Part shown: one piece after another, positions 8,137-17,045 of the stretch | Numbering within the stretch: position 1 is the stretch's first letter | Layout of the letters: each line of letters starts with the position of its first letter | Origin: Mycolicibacterium komossense | Lineage (GTDB): Bacteria; Actinomycetota; Actinomycetes; Mycobacteriales; Mycobacteriaceae | Length of the DNA stretch: 64,000 nucleotides | Direction of reading: 5' to 3' | NCBI RefSeq assembly: GCF_025822605.1 | Contig: NZ_JACKTY010000033.1 | Coordinates: 310,509 to 374,508, forward strand | The notes under the pieces: generated by a model | Told to the model about the DNA's origin: nothing | Database searches by the model: none | What the model saw: the letters and a program-made list of their open reading frames with translations, nothing else | Translations under genes and position numbers: made by a program

Positions 8137-10641
8137 ATGAACCAGACACCAGACCCCGCCGCCGGGGCTTCCGCACGGGAGGCTCCGGCGGCGGGTTTGT
8201 CGAAACCGGCCAACGACCTTGCGGCAGCGGCCAAACAATTGCTCGTCGGCGGTAAGAACCAACTGGATTCGGCCCAACTGCGCGACGCGCTGCTCGATCT
8301 GCACGAATTCTGGCTCACCACAAAGGCCACCGAAATCGGTGTGACCGCAACCAGTGGTTTCGCCATCGTGGCGACCGGCGGACTCGGGCGCGGTGAGTTG
8401 GTGCCGTACTCGGATCTCGACCTGATGCTGTTGCACGACAACATGCCCGCCGACGTCGTCAGCCGGGTCGCCGAACAGCTTTGGTACCCGTTGTGGGATG
8501 CCAATATTCGGCTGGACCACAGCGTTCGGACCGTACCGGAAGCGTTGACGGTGGCCGCCGAGGACACCTCGGCCGGCCTGGCGATGCTCGAGGCCAGGCA
8601 CATCGCCGGTGACGCCGACCTGTCGAATCTGTTGATCGGCGGCGCACGCCGTCAGTGGCGCACGGGAATCGCGTCACGTTTCGAAGAGCTGGTCGAACAC
8701 GCCCAGTCACGGTGGCAGCGCAGCGGTCAAATCGCCCACCGCGCCGAACCCGATCTGAAATGCGGCCGCGGGGGACTGCGGGATGTCCAGCTGCTCAACG
8801 CGTTGGCCATCGCACAGTTGGCCGATGTGTATCCGAGCCAGTCGCTCGTTTCGCCCACGGGTTCCCTCGGTGGCGCACACCTGGCGTTGCTGAACGTCCG
8901 GACCGAACTGCATCGCGTGTCGGGCCGTGGCCGGGACCAGCTGCTGGCTCAACATGCCGACGAGATCGGTGCTGCGCTGCGGATCGGCGACCGGTTCGAC
9001 CTGGCCCGCATGCTCTCCGATGCCGCACGCACCATCAGTTACTACGTCGACTCTGGTCTGCGTACAGCAGGAAATGCTTTGCCGCGACGGGGTTTTGCCG
9101 CGTTGCGCCGCCCCGTGCGGCGACCGCTGGACGAGGGTGTCATCGAATTCAACGGTGAGGTGATCCTCGCGCGCGATGCCAGGCCCGAGCGCGACCCCGG
9201 CCTGATCCTGCGGGTCGCCGCCGCGTCCGCCAGTACCGCCCTGCCGATGTCGTCGTCCACGCTGAGCAGGTTGGCCGATTCGGCTCCGGAGCTCCGGACC
9301 CCCTGGCCACGGCAGGCGCTCAAGGATCTGCTGGTGATGCTGGCAGCCGGGTCCACGACGGTGGCGACGGTCGAAGCCCTGGACCGGACAGGCCTGTGGG
9401 GCAGGCTGTTTCCCGAGTGGGGCGCGGTGCGTGACCTACCGCCACGTGACGTGGTGCATATCTGGACGGTCGACCGTCATCTGGTCGAAACCGTTTCCCG
9501 GGCAAGCGCTTTCACCACCCGGGTGTCGAGGCCAGACCTGTTGGTGCTCGGCGCGCTGGTTCACGACATCGGTAAGGGCCGTGGCGGTGACCACAGTGTG
9601 ATCGGTGCGGAGCTGGCCACCCAGATCGGCACCCGGCTGGGGATGTGGCCCTCGGACGTCGAGACGTTGTCGGCGATGGTGCGCTACCACCTGCTGTTGC
9701 CCGACACCGCAACCCGAAAAGATCTGCAGGACCCGGCCACCATCGCCGGAGTGGCCAGCGCGCTCGGCGGCGACCCGGTGCTGCTGGAACTGCTGCACGC
9801 GCTGGCCGAGGCGGATTCGCTGGCCACCGGCCCCGGGGTGTGGGGAGACTGGAAGGCGTCGCTCATCGGTGATCTGGTGCGGCGCTGCCGGTTGGTGATG
9901 GCCGGCGAAGAGCTACCGCACGCCGATCCCGTCGACCCGCATTATCTGGCGCTGGCCGCAGACACCGGTGGCGTCCATGTGGAGATGAAACCCGGGGAGA
10001 GTGCCCACACCTTCGACGTGACGATGATCGCCCCCGACCGCAGAGGCCTGCTGTCGAAAGCGGCGGGGGTGTTGGCCTTGAACTCGCTACGGGTGCACTC
10101 GGCGTCGGTGAACATCCATGAGGGCTCGGCGATCAACACGTTCGTGGTGTCGCCGCATTTCGGCTCGCCGCCGGCCGCCGAGTTGTTGCGCCAGCAGTTC
10201 ATCCTGGCCCTCGACGGCGAGCTCGACGTGTTCGCCTCGCTGGACCGTCGAGATCGAGACGCCGCACAGGCCGGCGCACGAGCGGGGGAGGTGCGGGCTG
10301 CGGTACCGGTGAACCCCTCGGCGCCGCCGCGCATCCTGTGGCACGACGGTTCCGGCCCCGGACAGCTCGTCGTAGAGGTCCGGGCGGCGGATCGCGCTGG
10401 GTTGCTCGCGGTACTGACCGGGGTCTTCGAGCGCGCCGGGGTGGACATCGCCTGGGCGAAGGTGACCACTCTCGGTTCGTCGGTGGTCGACGCGTTCTGC
10501 ATCGTGGTGCCCGCCCTGACCACCGGCGTCGACAAGGCGACCGCGCCCGAGTACGCCGCGGTGCGGGAGAGCCTGGAGCATGAGCTCTACGCGGTATTGC
10601 CGGCCCCGGCGCCGGTGAAGCCCGTCGAAGAAGCCGGTTAG
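8137..10641 (+). CDS. glnD: PII nucleotidyltransferase/deadenylylase GlnD
   Basis: Bifunctional enzyme that modifies and demodifies PII. The N-terminal nucleotidyltransferase domain has GLGRGELVPYSDLDLM with the two catalytic Asp residues. A GlnD linker follows, then an HD phosphohydrolase domain (LVHDIGKGRGGDHS) and two C-terminal ACT domains (starting at about HTFDVTMIAPDRRGLL and LVVEVRAADRAGLL) that sense glutamine. In Actinobacteria the modification is adenylylation rather than uridylylation. I choose ATG 8137 (834 residues), preceded by GGGAG, over a TTG at 8101 that adds 12 residues without a good ribosome site. M. tuberculosis GlnD is 808 residues. Confidence 0.93.
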   Translation: MNQTPDPAAGASAREAPAAGLSKPANDLAAAAKQLLVGGKNQLDSAQLRDALLDLHEFWLTTKATEIGVTATSGFAIVATGGLGRGELVPYSDLDLMLLHDNMPADVVSRVAEQLWYPLWDANIRLDHSVRTVPEALTVAAEDTSAGLAMLEARHIAGDADLSNLLIGGARRQWRTGIASRFEELVEHAQSRWQRSGQIAHRAEPDLKCGRGGLRDVQLLNALAIAQLADVYPSQSLVSPTGSLGGAHLALLNVRTELHRVSGRGRDQLLAQHADEIGAALRIGDRFDLARMLSDAARTISYYVDSGLRTAGNALPRRGFAALRRPVRRPLDEGVIEFNGEVILARDARPERDPGLILRVAAASASTALPMSSSTLSRLADSAPELRTPWPRQALKDLLVMLAAGSTTVATVEALDRTGLWGRLFPEWGAVRDLPPRDVVHIWTVDRHLVETVSRASAFTTRVSRPDLLVLGALVHDIGKGRGGDHSVIGAELATQIGTRLGMWPSDVETLSAMVRYHLLLPDTATRKDLQDPATIAGVASALGGDPVLLELLHALAEADSLATGPGVWGDWKASLIGDLVRRCRLVMAGEELPHADPVDPHYLALAADTGGVHVEMKPGESAHTFDVTMIAPDRRGLLSKAAGVLALNSLRVHSASVNIHEGSAINTFVVSPHFGSPPAAELLRQQFILALDGELDVFASLDRRDRDAAQAGARAGEVRAAVPVNPSAPPRILWHDGSGPGQLVVEVRAADRAGLLAVLTGVFERAGVDIAWAKVTTLGSSVVDAFCIVVPALTTGVDKATAPEYAAVRESLEHELYAVLPAPAPVKPVEEAG

Positions 10642-10724
10642 CTCCCGCAGGCCGTCCGGCGACCGATGCGGGCGAGGCACGAGCCGGCTGAGGAGCCGGC
10701 CAATTCAACGATAGGCTTGCCCAC

Positions 10725-12281
10725 GTGTTTGAATCGCTGTCCGACCGGTTGACCGGTGCGCTTTCTGGCCTGCGCGGCAAGGGCCGGCTGACTGATGCCG
10801 ATATCGATGCCACCGCCCGCGAGATCCGGCTGGCACTCCTTGAGGCCGACGTATCACTGCCCGTGGTCCGGGCCTTCGTGGCCAGGATCAAGGAGCGCGC
10901 CAAGGGCGCGGAGGTCTCCGGTGCGCTGAACCCGGCGCAACAGGTCGTCAAGATCGTCAACGAGGAGCTCGTCGGCATCCTCGGCGGCGAAACCAGGACA
11001 CTGGCCTTCGCCAAGACGCCCCCGACGGTGATCATGCTGGCCGGTCTGCAGGGCGCCGGTAAGACGACCTTGGCTGGAAAGCTCGCGAAATGGCTTCGCG
11101 GACAAGGGAACACCCCGCTGCTGGTGGCGTGTGACCTGCAGCGCCCCGGCGCGGTCAGCCAGCTCAAGATCGTCGGCGAGCGCGCCGGCGTCTCGGTGTT
11201 CGCACCGCACCCCGGCGCCGCCGAGGGCTCCCATGACGCCCCTCCCGGCGACCCGGTCGCCGTCGCGGCCGCCGGTATCGCCGAGGCCAGGGCCAAGCAC
11301 TTCGACGTCGTCATCGTCGACACCGCCGGCCGGTTGGGTATCGACGAGGAACTGATGGCGCAGGCCGCGGGTATCCGCGACGCCGTCGACCCCGACGAGG
11401 TGCTGTTCGTCCTGGACGCGATGATCGGCCAGGACGCCGTCGCCACCGCCGAGGCGTTTCGCGAGGGCGTCGGCTTCACCGGTGTGGTCTTGACCAAGCT
11501 GGACGGTGACGCTCGCGGTGGCGCTGCGCTCTCGGTTCGAGAAGTCACCGGTGTGCCGATCCTGTTCGCGTCCACCGGTGAAAAGTTGGAGGACTTCGAC
11601 GTCTTCCACCCCGATCGGATGGCAGGCCGCATCCTCGGCATGGGCGACGTGCTGTCGCTCATCGAGCAGGCCGAGCAGCATTTCGACGCGCAGAAAGCCG
11701 AGGAGGCCGCCGCCAAGATCGGCTCCGGCGAACTCACGCTGGAAGATTTCCTCGAGCAGATGCTGGCCATCCGCAAGATGGGCCCGATCGGGAACCTGCT
11801 GGGCATGCTGCCCGGTGCGGGGCAGATGAAGGATGCGCTCGCCGCCGTCGACGACAGCCAGCTCGACCGGTTGCAGGCGATCATCCGCGGCATGACCCCC
11901 GCCGAGCGCGCCGACCCGAAGATCATCAACGCGTCGCGGCGCCTGCGGATCGCCAACGGCTCCGGCGTCAGCGTCTCTGAGGTCAACTCTTTGGTCGACC
12001 GCTTCTTCGAGGCCCGCAAGATGATGGCCTCGATGGCGGGGCGCTTTGGGATGCCGGGTGCCAACCGCAAGGCCAACCAGCGCAAGAACGCCAAGGGTAA
12101 GAAGGGTAAGAAGGGCAACAGCCGTGGCCCGACCCCACCGAAGGTGCGCAACCCGTTGCTGGGTGCCGGAGCCCCCGGTGGTTTCCCCGACCTGTCGCAG
12201 ATGCCGCCCGGCCTGAACGAATTGCCGCCCGGGCTGGCCGATTTCGATCTGTCCAAGTTGAAGTTCCCCGGCCAGAAGTAG
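10725..12281 (+). CDS. ffh: Signal recognition particle protein Ffh
   Basis: SRP54-family GTPase of 518 residues that binds 4.5S RNA and signal sequences emerging from the ribosome, and pairs with FtsY. NG domain motifs are visible: GLQGAGKTTLAGKLA, the DLQRPGAVSQL motif, DTAGRLGIDEEL and TKLDGDARGGAALS. The C-terminal M domain carries Met-rich helices (QMLAIRKMGPIGNLLGMLPG) and the RNA-binding segment beginning SRRLRIANGSG. The end is a basic Lys-rich stretch and a Pro/Gly-rich tail. The start is GTG at 10725, giving MFESLSDRL. No 4.5S RNA gene was recognised nearby. Confidence 0.97.
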   Translation: MFESLSDRLTGALSGLRGKGRLTDADIDATAREIRLALLEADVSLPVVRAFVARIKERAKGAEVSGALNPAQQVVKIVNEELVGILGGETRTLAFAKTPPTVIMLAGLQGAGKTTLAGKLAKWLRGQGNTPLLVACDLQRPGAVSQLKIVGERAGVSVFAPHPGAAEGSHDAPPGDPVAVAAAGIAEARAKHFDVVIVDTAGRLGIDEELMAQAAGIRDAVDPDEVLFVLDAMIGQDAVATAEAFREGVGFTGVVLTKLDGDARGGAALSVREVTGVPILFASTGEKLEDFDVFHPDRMAGRILGMGDVLSLIEQAEQHFDAQKAEEAAAKIGSGELTLEDFLEQMLAIRKMGPIGNLLGMLPGAGQMKDALAAVDDSQLDRLQAIIRGMTPAERADPKIINASRRLRIANGSGVSVSEVNSLVDRFFEARKMMASMAGRFGMPGANRKANQRKNAKGKKGKKGNSRGPTPPKVRNPLLGAGAPGGFPDLSQMPPGLNELPPGLADFDLSKLKFPGQK

Positions 12282-12285
12282 GGCC

Positions 12286-13368
12286 GTGACGCGCCTGCAT
12301 GTGCGCGGTCGTGCACTGCCCGACGGCGAACCCGTGCAGTGGTGGATCGTCGGGGATGAAGGAGCCGGGCTACTCAGCGCGGAACCTATTGCGGGGGCCG
12401 AAACCGTCTGGGACGGCGGCTGGATCATGGCCGGTCTGGTCGACGCACACTGCCACGTCGGTCTCGGGCCCGGCGGACCCGTCTCACCCGACGAGACGCT
12501 TGTCCAGGCCGAGACCGAGCGCGGCGCCGGTGCGCTGCTGCTGCGCGACGCCGGTTCGCCGGTGGACACCCGCGACCTCGACGACCGCGACGACCTGCCG
12601 CGCATCATCCGCGCCGGCCGTCACCTGGCTCGGCCCAAGCGCTATCTGCCGCATGTGCCGATCGATATCGAGGACGAATCGCAGCTGCCGCAGTACGTCG
12701 CCGAGCAGGCCTGCCGCGGGGATGGCTGGGTCAAGTTGGTGGGGGACTGGATCGACCGTGGGGTCGGGGACCTGGCCCCACTGTGGTCCGATGACGTGCT
12801 GGTGGCGGCGATCGACGCGGCCCACGCCAACGGCGCACGCGTCACCGCGCACGTCTTCGGTGAAGACGCCCTGCCTGGTTTGATCAAGGCGGGTATCGAC
12901 TGCATCGAACACGGCACCGGCCTGACCGACGAGACCGTTGCCCTGATGGTCGAGCACGGCACGGCGTTGGTGCCGACGCTGATCAATATCGAGAATTTCC
13001 CCGGCATCGCCGATGCGGCCGGTAAGTACCCGGCGTACGCCGCGCACATGCGCGATCTGTACCGGTCGTGCCGGGCGAGGGTCGGGGCGGCGCGTGAGGC
13101 CGGGGTGCCGATCTATGCCGGCACCGATGCCGGTGGGATGATCGCCCACGGGCGGATCGCCGACGAGGTCGACGCGCTCAAGGGGATCGGGATGGACCCG
13201 ACCGAGGCCCTCGGTGCGGCGTCGTGGGCGGCGCGGCGCTGGCTTGGACGTCCGGCTCTGGAACACGGAGCGCCGGCGGACCTGGTGTGTTTTTCCGAAG
13301 ATCCGCGACTGGGCCCGCAGGTGCTCGGCGCACCGGATCTGGTCATCCTGCGTGGAAGGACGTACTGA
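12286..13368 (+). CDS. Metal-dependent amidohydrolase (Rv2915c-like)
   Basis: Amidohydrolase-superfamily protein of 360 residues. Metal-ligand motifs are visible: VDAHCHVG (HxH), TAHVFGED, CIEHGTGL and AGTDAGG with the catalytic Asp. The predicted TIM barrel would bind one or two divalent metals and hydrolyse an amide or cyclic amide; the substrate is unknown. It starts (GTG 12286) 4 bp after ffh, as Rv2915c does in M. tuberculosis, so it probably shares the ffh transcript. Its TGA overlaps the ATG of the next gene (TGATG), implying translational coupling with a cyclase-family hydrolase and a possible two-step pathway. Confidence 0.85.
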   Translation: MTRLHVRGRALPDGEPVQWWIVGDEGAGLLSAEPIAGAETVWDGGWIMAGLVDAHCHVGLGPGGPVSPDETLVQAETERGAGALLLRDAGSPVDTRDLDDRDDLPRIIRAGRHLARPKRYLPHVPIDIEDESQLPQYVAEQACRGDGWVKLVGDWIDRGVGDLAPLWSDDVLVAAIDAAHANGARVTAHVFGEDALPGLIKAGIDCIEHGTGLTDETVALMVEHGTALVPTLINIENFPGIADAAGKYPAYAAHMRDLYRSCRARVGAAREAGVPIYAGTDAGGMIAHGRIADEVDALKGIGMDPTEALGAASWAARRWLGRPALEHGAPADLVCFSEDPRLGPQVLGAPDLVILRGRTY

Positions 13369-14024
13369 TGTCGATCGTCGATCTGAGTCATCCGATCAGG
13401 GCGGGCCTGATCACCTATCCTGGCCTGCCCGCCCCGGTGATCACCCCGCACCTCACTCGCGCGGACTCCCGCGAAAAGTACGCGGCCGGTACCGAATTCG
13501 CGATGGACATCATCACGATGATCGGGAACACCGGCACCTATCTCGATTCGCCGTTTCACCGCTACGCCGACGGTCCCGACCTCGCCGGGCTGGAGCTGGC
13601 GACGCTGGTGGGGCTGCGGGCCGAGGTGTTCCACCTCTCGGACGCCGCGCAACGCGGTATCGACGCGGATATGGTGTCCGGTCGCGATGTGCGGGGCGCC
13701 GCGGTCCTGCTTCATACCGGCTGGGACCGGCACTTCGGTACCGAGGCCTACGGCCATGGTGCGCCGTATCTGAGCGCCGAGGGCGCCCAGCACCTGATCG
13801 ACGCCGGCGTCACGCTGGTCGGGATCGACTCGGTCAACATCGATGACACCGAATCCGGTGGTGAACGCCCCGCGCACACGCTGCTGCTGGGCGCCGGCGT
13901 GCACGTCGTCGAGCACCTGACCAATCTGGGTGCGCTACCGGCCCAGGGTGCCCGGTTCACCGCCGCCCCGCCCGCGATCGAGGGCTTCGGGACGTTCCCG
14001 GTGCGAGCGTTCGCGGAGGTCTAG
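13368..14024 (+). CDS. Cyclase/kynurenine-formamidase-family hydrolase with altered metal motif
   Basis: Cyclase-family (PF04199-type) protein of 218 residues starting SIVDLSHPIRAGL, a typical family opening. Well-characterised members (KynB formamidase, isatin hydrolase) use an HxGTHxD metal motif. Here the matching segment reads NTGTYLDSPFHRY, with both first histidines replaced (Asn and Tyr) while GT, D and the later FH remain. The protein may bind metal differently or catalyse something else. The C-terminal half has LLHTGWDRHFG and VGIDSVNIDD, normal for the family. Coupled to the upstream amidohydrolase by a one-base TGATG overlap. Confidence 0.8.
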   Translation: MSIVDLSHPIRAGLITYPGLPAPVITPHLTRADSREKYAAGTEFAMDIITMIGNTGTYLDSPFHRYADGPDLAGLELATLVGLRAEVFHLSDAAQRGIDADMVSGRDVRGAAVLLHTGWDRHFGTEAYGHGAPYLSAEGAQHLIDAGVTLVGIDSVNIDDTESGGERPAHTLLLGAGVHVVEHLTNLGALPAQGARFTAAPPAIEGFGTFPVRAFAEV

Positions 14025-14167
14025 AGCGGGGACCGGCGGTGGCATTCGAAGTGGATGTTCCAGACCTTCAGTGCTTCGGAAACGCTCCAACCGAATCCCT
14101 GGACTTCAGAGGCCCAGCGCTCATCCGCCAGATTGGGCGATTCCGGGGAGGTGCTGAAGTGGTGGGA
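14025..14167. other. Intergenic stretch between convergent genes, no feature seen
   Basis: This 143-bp stretch lies between the stops of the cyclase gene and the FAD monooxygenase. I see no convincing gene or strong terminator hairpin. It reads less GC-rich than its left neighbours, as does the following monooxygenase/TetR pair, consistent with a junction of inserted DNA. Confidence 0.4.
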
Positions 14168-15376
14168 CTATTCGGAAGAGCGCGGCTCACAGGCTGCCCT
14201 GGCAGCGTTGAGGACTTGTTGCCGTAGCGCGTCGGACTGCTTGTCCGCGGAATCTGAGCTTTCAGCATCGTGTTGTTCGCTATTCGATTGGATGAACCAT
14301 CCGCGGGAGACTCGTGCGAGTTGATGGCTCAGGGCGACCATGTCGGTAATCCGCGCGCGGTAGTCACGAAACGCGCGCCAGTGATCGTGAGGGGTAGTGG
14401 TGAGTTCGTCGGCGAGCACTGCGGCACCCACGATCGCCAGCGTTGCACCCATGCCGGACAACAGCGATGGACTGTAGGCGGCATCGCCGACGAGAGCTAC
14501 GCGGCCGCGATGTGGTTCGGGTATGACCACCTGCGCGATCGAATCGAAATAGAAGTCGTCAGCGCGGTCCATAGCGACGAGCAGTTCACTTGTGCGCCAG
14601 CCCATATCGGAAAAGACTTCAGTCACCCAGCGTTGTTGCGCAGCAAGGTCTGTGCGGTCGTAGGCGACCGGCGGCGAGTCGAAGAACAGTCCGACCACGA
14701 TCTCCTGATTCTGATGGACGCTGTAGCAACCCACCGTGCGCCCGGGCTGGTTCAGCAACATCCCCGAGTGACAGAGGCCGAGAAGGTTCTCGGTGGTGAA
14801 ATGTGCTTGGTAGCAGCCTAGGTGGTGGACGAAGTCGGGTTCGGGCCCAAACATCAACGCCCGGGTGTGTGAGTGCAGTCCATCGGCGCCGACGACGAGG
14901 GCGAAGTCGTGTCGCAAGCCGCTCTCGAAGGTGACCTCGACGTGGTTGCCAGTGTCGTTGAGTGCGGCGATGGAATCACCGAAACGGTAGGCGATTCCGT
15001 CCTGCGCAGCGCTGAACAACACGGCATTCAGTTCAGTTCGCAGCACCTCGATGTCACCGCCAATCACCTCAGGTGCCATGGTGACGATGCGGTTGCCTGC
15101 CGTGTCGATGCGGTGGAACTCGGCCAGTTCGGTGGAGTGCGTTTGGAGCTCGTCGAGGACTCCCATGCCGGCGACGATGTCCACCGCTGGCCCACGTAGG
15201 TCTACCGCGTTTCCGCCACGGCGCAGACTCGGTGATCGTTCGATGACGGTCGGCCGCAGTCCGCCACGAGCCAATCCGTGCGCCAATACGATGCCGGCGA
15301 TTCCTGCGCCGCAGATGAGGATCTCGGCGCCGGTTCCGCTGCCCATATGAGATTCAGCAATTGTCTGTCTTGACAC
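14168..15376 (-). CDS. FAD-dependent monooxygenase (class A, TetX/Rv0575c-like)
   Basis: Class A flavoprotein monooxygenase of about 402 residues. It has the dinucleotide-binding ILICGAGIAGIVLA, the DG motif VVGADGLHSHTR and the FAD-ribityl motif LVGDAAYSPSLLSGMG. Such enzymes hydroxylate small aromatic or polyketide-like compounds using NAD(P)H and O2; TetX-type members inactivate tetracyclines. I choose GTG at 15376 because a good ribosome site (GAAGGGA, 7-base spacing) precedes it; ATG 15346 is the alternative. It is divergent from a TetR-family gene, and a perfect 19-bp palindrome overlaps both promoters, so it is probably repressed until a ligand binds the regulator. Substrate not determinable. 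Confidence 0.85.
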   Translation of the reverse strand: MSRQTIAESHMGSGTGAEILICGAGIAGIVLAHGLARGGLRPTVIERSPSLRRGGNAVDLRGPAVDIVAGMGVLDELQTHSTELAEFHRIDTAGNRIVTMAPEVIGGDIEVLRTELNAVLFSAAQDGIAYRFGDSIAALNDTGNHVEVTFESGLRHDFALVVGADGLHSHTRALMFGPEPDFVHHLGCYQAHFTTENLLGLCHSGMLLNQPGRTVGCYSVHQNQEIVVGLFFDSPPVAYDRTDLAAQQRWVTEVFSDMGWRTSELLVAMDRADDFYFDSIAQVVIPEPHRGRVALVGDAAYSPSLLSGMGATLAIVGAAVLADELTTTPHDHWRAFRDYRARITDMVALSHQLARVSRGWFIQSNSEQHDAESSDSADKQSDALRQQVLNAARAACEPRSSE

Positions 15377-15426
15377 GTCACGTTCCCTTCGGTGAGGCCG
15401 AGCCTGCTTCTCGGTTCGCCGGACCC

Positions 15427-15456
15427 AGGCTAGAGCTGTACTTGACCAGTGGTCAA
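15427..15456 (-). promoter_or_regulatory. Promoter of the FAD monooxygenase gene
   Basis: On the minus strand TTGACC (15456-15451), an 18-bp spacer and TAGCCT (15432-15427) form a plausible vegetative promoter. The -35 hexamer is inside the 19-bp palindrome, so a bound repressor would block it. Confidence 0.55.
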
Positions 15457-15458
15457 GT
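15440..15458. promoter_or_regulatory. Operator palindrome for the TetR-family regulator
   Basis: ACTTGACCAGTGGTCAAGT is a perfect 19-bp inverted repeat with a single central G, between the divergent monooxygenase and tetR-family genes. Each arm provides a TTGACC -35 hexamer, one per direction. Size, symmetry and position are those of a TetR-family operator controlling both genes. Confidence 0.8.
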
Positions 15459-15471
15459 TCGGCTTTGTTAT
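15442..15471 (+). promoter_or_regulatory. Promoter of the tetR-family gene
   Basis: TTGACC (15442-15447), an 18-bp spacer and TGTTAT (15466-15471) lie 27 bp before the start codon. The -35 lies within the operator palindrome, implying autorepression. Confidence 0.5.
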
Positions 15472-15497
15472 GGTGCTTCGGAGATAGGAGGGACGCG

Positions 15498-16115
15498 ATG
15501 GCACGTCTTGACCGAGCGGCGGTACTAGCGGGAGCGTGGCAGTTCATCGAAGGCCACGGCGTCGACGCGTTGACAATGCGCAAACTCGCATCCTCGCTCG
15601 GGGTCAATCACGGCACCTTGTACTGGCACGTGGAGAACAAGCAGGCATTGACCGACGCCCTCGCCGACGACCTACTAGCCGGCGTGGCCGATGACACCGA
15701 TTCGGGCGCAAGTGGACCCGACCGACTCCTTGAGTTGGCGCACCGTCTGCGGTCGGCGCTGCTGTCGCATAGAGATGGTGCGCGGGTACTTGCGGGGACG
15801 TTTGTCCGCCAGCCCAATACGTTGGCTTTCGGCGAGGCGGCGATCGGCGCCGCTCTGGAGTCGGGCGTGCCCGAGCCTGAAGCGGTATTGGCCGCATTCT
15901 CCGTGCAGTACTACGTTATGGGTTTCGTGATCGAAGAACAGGCCGGCTACGACCTCGTCCGCGCCGATTCCACTCGGGTGCAACGTGAAACGACAATCGA
16001 CTTCGAGCGTTTCCCGAACATCGCCGCGGGATTGAAGACTCTGCGAGATACCCCACGCGACAACCAGTTTGCCTACGGTCTGACGCGACTACTCACCGGT
16101 ACCTGCCGATCCTAG
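15498..16115 (+). CDS. TetR-family repressor (TetR_C-type)
   Basis: DNA-binding repressor of 205 residues. The N-terminal helix-turn-helix is clear (ALTMRKLASSLGVNHGTLYWHV, residues about 27-48). The C-terminal domain resembles that of true tetracycline repressors (GARVLAGTF...; VMGFVIEEQAGYD matching the TetR EEQ segment). The histidine that coordinates Mg-tetracycline in TetR (H100, in GAKVHLGT) appears to be Leu here, so the inducer may differ. Start ATG 15498 has an ideal AGGAGGG site. It likely represses itself and the divergent monooxygenase through the 15440-15458 palindrome. Its stop overlaps that of dacB2 by four bases (CTAG). Confidence 0.9.
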   Translation: MARLDRAAVLAGAWQFIEGHGVDALTMRKLASSLGVNHGTLYWHVENKQALTDALADDLLAGVADDTDSGASGPDRLLELAHRLRSALLSHRDGARVLAGTFVRQPNTLAFGEAAIGAALESGVPEPEAVLAAFSVQYYVMGFVIEEQAGYDLVRADSTRVQRETTIDFERFPNIAAGLKTLRDTPRDNQFAYGLTRLLTGTCRS

Positions 16116-17005
16116 AGGGTGCCGATGCCGGCCTCCGGGCTCTGAGCGAAGCCCCAATTCAGCAGTCCCGCAGCCTGATCCCAGTACGTCGGGCCGCCCT
16201 CGACGATCAGGCCGTACATCATCGCGAAGACCAGACGCCGGCCGTCGCGCTGCGCGGCGCCCACGAAGGTCTTGCGGGCGGGATCGGTGAAACCTGTTTT
16301 GCCGCCGATGGCGCCGGGATAGCGCATCAGCAGTTCGTCCTGGTTGACGATGGGCTTGTCGCCGGTCTTACTCGGGAACATCGCCGAGGGCTGCGACGTG
16401 ATCGACGCGAAGACCGGATTGGCCATTGCTGCACGGAAGATGATCGCGAGATCCCTTGGGGTGGTGTATCCGTCCATGCCAGGGCCGTTGAGGCCCGACG
16501 GGCTGCCGGCATGGGTGTCGACGGCACCGATCGCCGCTGCCTTCGCGTTCATCTTGGCCACCGCGGCATCGGTGCCGCCCAAAAGGTGCGCAAGGGTGTT
16601 GGCGGCATCATTGCCGGACACCAGCAGCAGTCCGTCGAGCAACTGGCGGGCGCTGTACGTGCGACCGGCCTCGATGCCGACGCAGTTGCATTCCACGTGC
16701 GAATCAGCGCCGTCGTCGGCGACCACCGTCGCGTCCAGGGGCAGCTCGTCGAGAACCACCAGAGCCAGTAGTACTTTGATGGTGCTCGCCGGCGGGGTCC
16801 GCATGTCCTCGTTGCGCGCGGCCAGGATTTGCCCGGTGTCCATGTCGGCGACGATCCAGTTCGGCGCCGGACCATCCGGTGTCGGCACTGCCCCGATCGG
16901 CTGAACCTGGGTGATGTCGGTGTCGGCATAGGCGGTGATCGGAGCTGCTGTCATACCGACGACGACAGCCGTGGCCAACGAGAGGCACCCCAGGAATCTG
17001 CGCAT
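16112..17005 (-). CDS. dacB2: D-alanyl-D-alanine carboxypeptidase (DacB2-like PBP)
   Basis: Exported low-molecular-weight penicillin-binding protein of 297 residues (peptidase S11) that trims the terminal D-Ala of peptidoglycan stem peptides. A signal peptide (about 1-27, with ...ITAYA before the mature start) is followed by the active-site motifs STIK (Ser74, Lys77), SGN (130-132) and GGKTGFTD. The start ATG at 17005 gives a normal Arg-Arg-containing export signal. It corresponds in position to M. tuberculosis Rv2911 (dacB2) and is convergent with the TetR gene with a 4-bp CTAG overlap. Confidence 0.93.
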   Translation of the reverse strand: MRRFLGCLSLATAVVVGMTAAPITAYADTDITQVQPIGAVPTPDGPAPNWIVADMDTGQILAARNEDMRTPPASTIKVLLALVVLDELPLDATVVADDGADSHVECNCVGIEAGRTYSARQLLDGLLLVSGNDAANTLAHLLGGTDAAVAKMNAKAAAIGAVDTHAGSPSGLNGPGMDGYTTPRDLAIIFRAAMANPVFASITSQPSAMFPSKTGDKPIVNQDELLMRYPGAIGGKTGFTDPARKTFVGAAQRDGRRLVFAMMYGLIVEGGPTYWDQAAGLLNWGFAQSPEAGIGTL

Positions 17006-17045
17006 GGCCCTTCACAGTAGGGCCACCGGTGTCGGCCGTGCAGCC

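Noticed and set aside
6395..8176. 593-codon minus-strand frame across amt and glnB
   Set aside because: Antisense to two unmistakable genes, low complexity, no motif.
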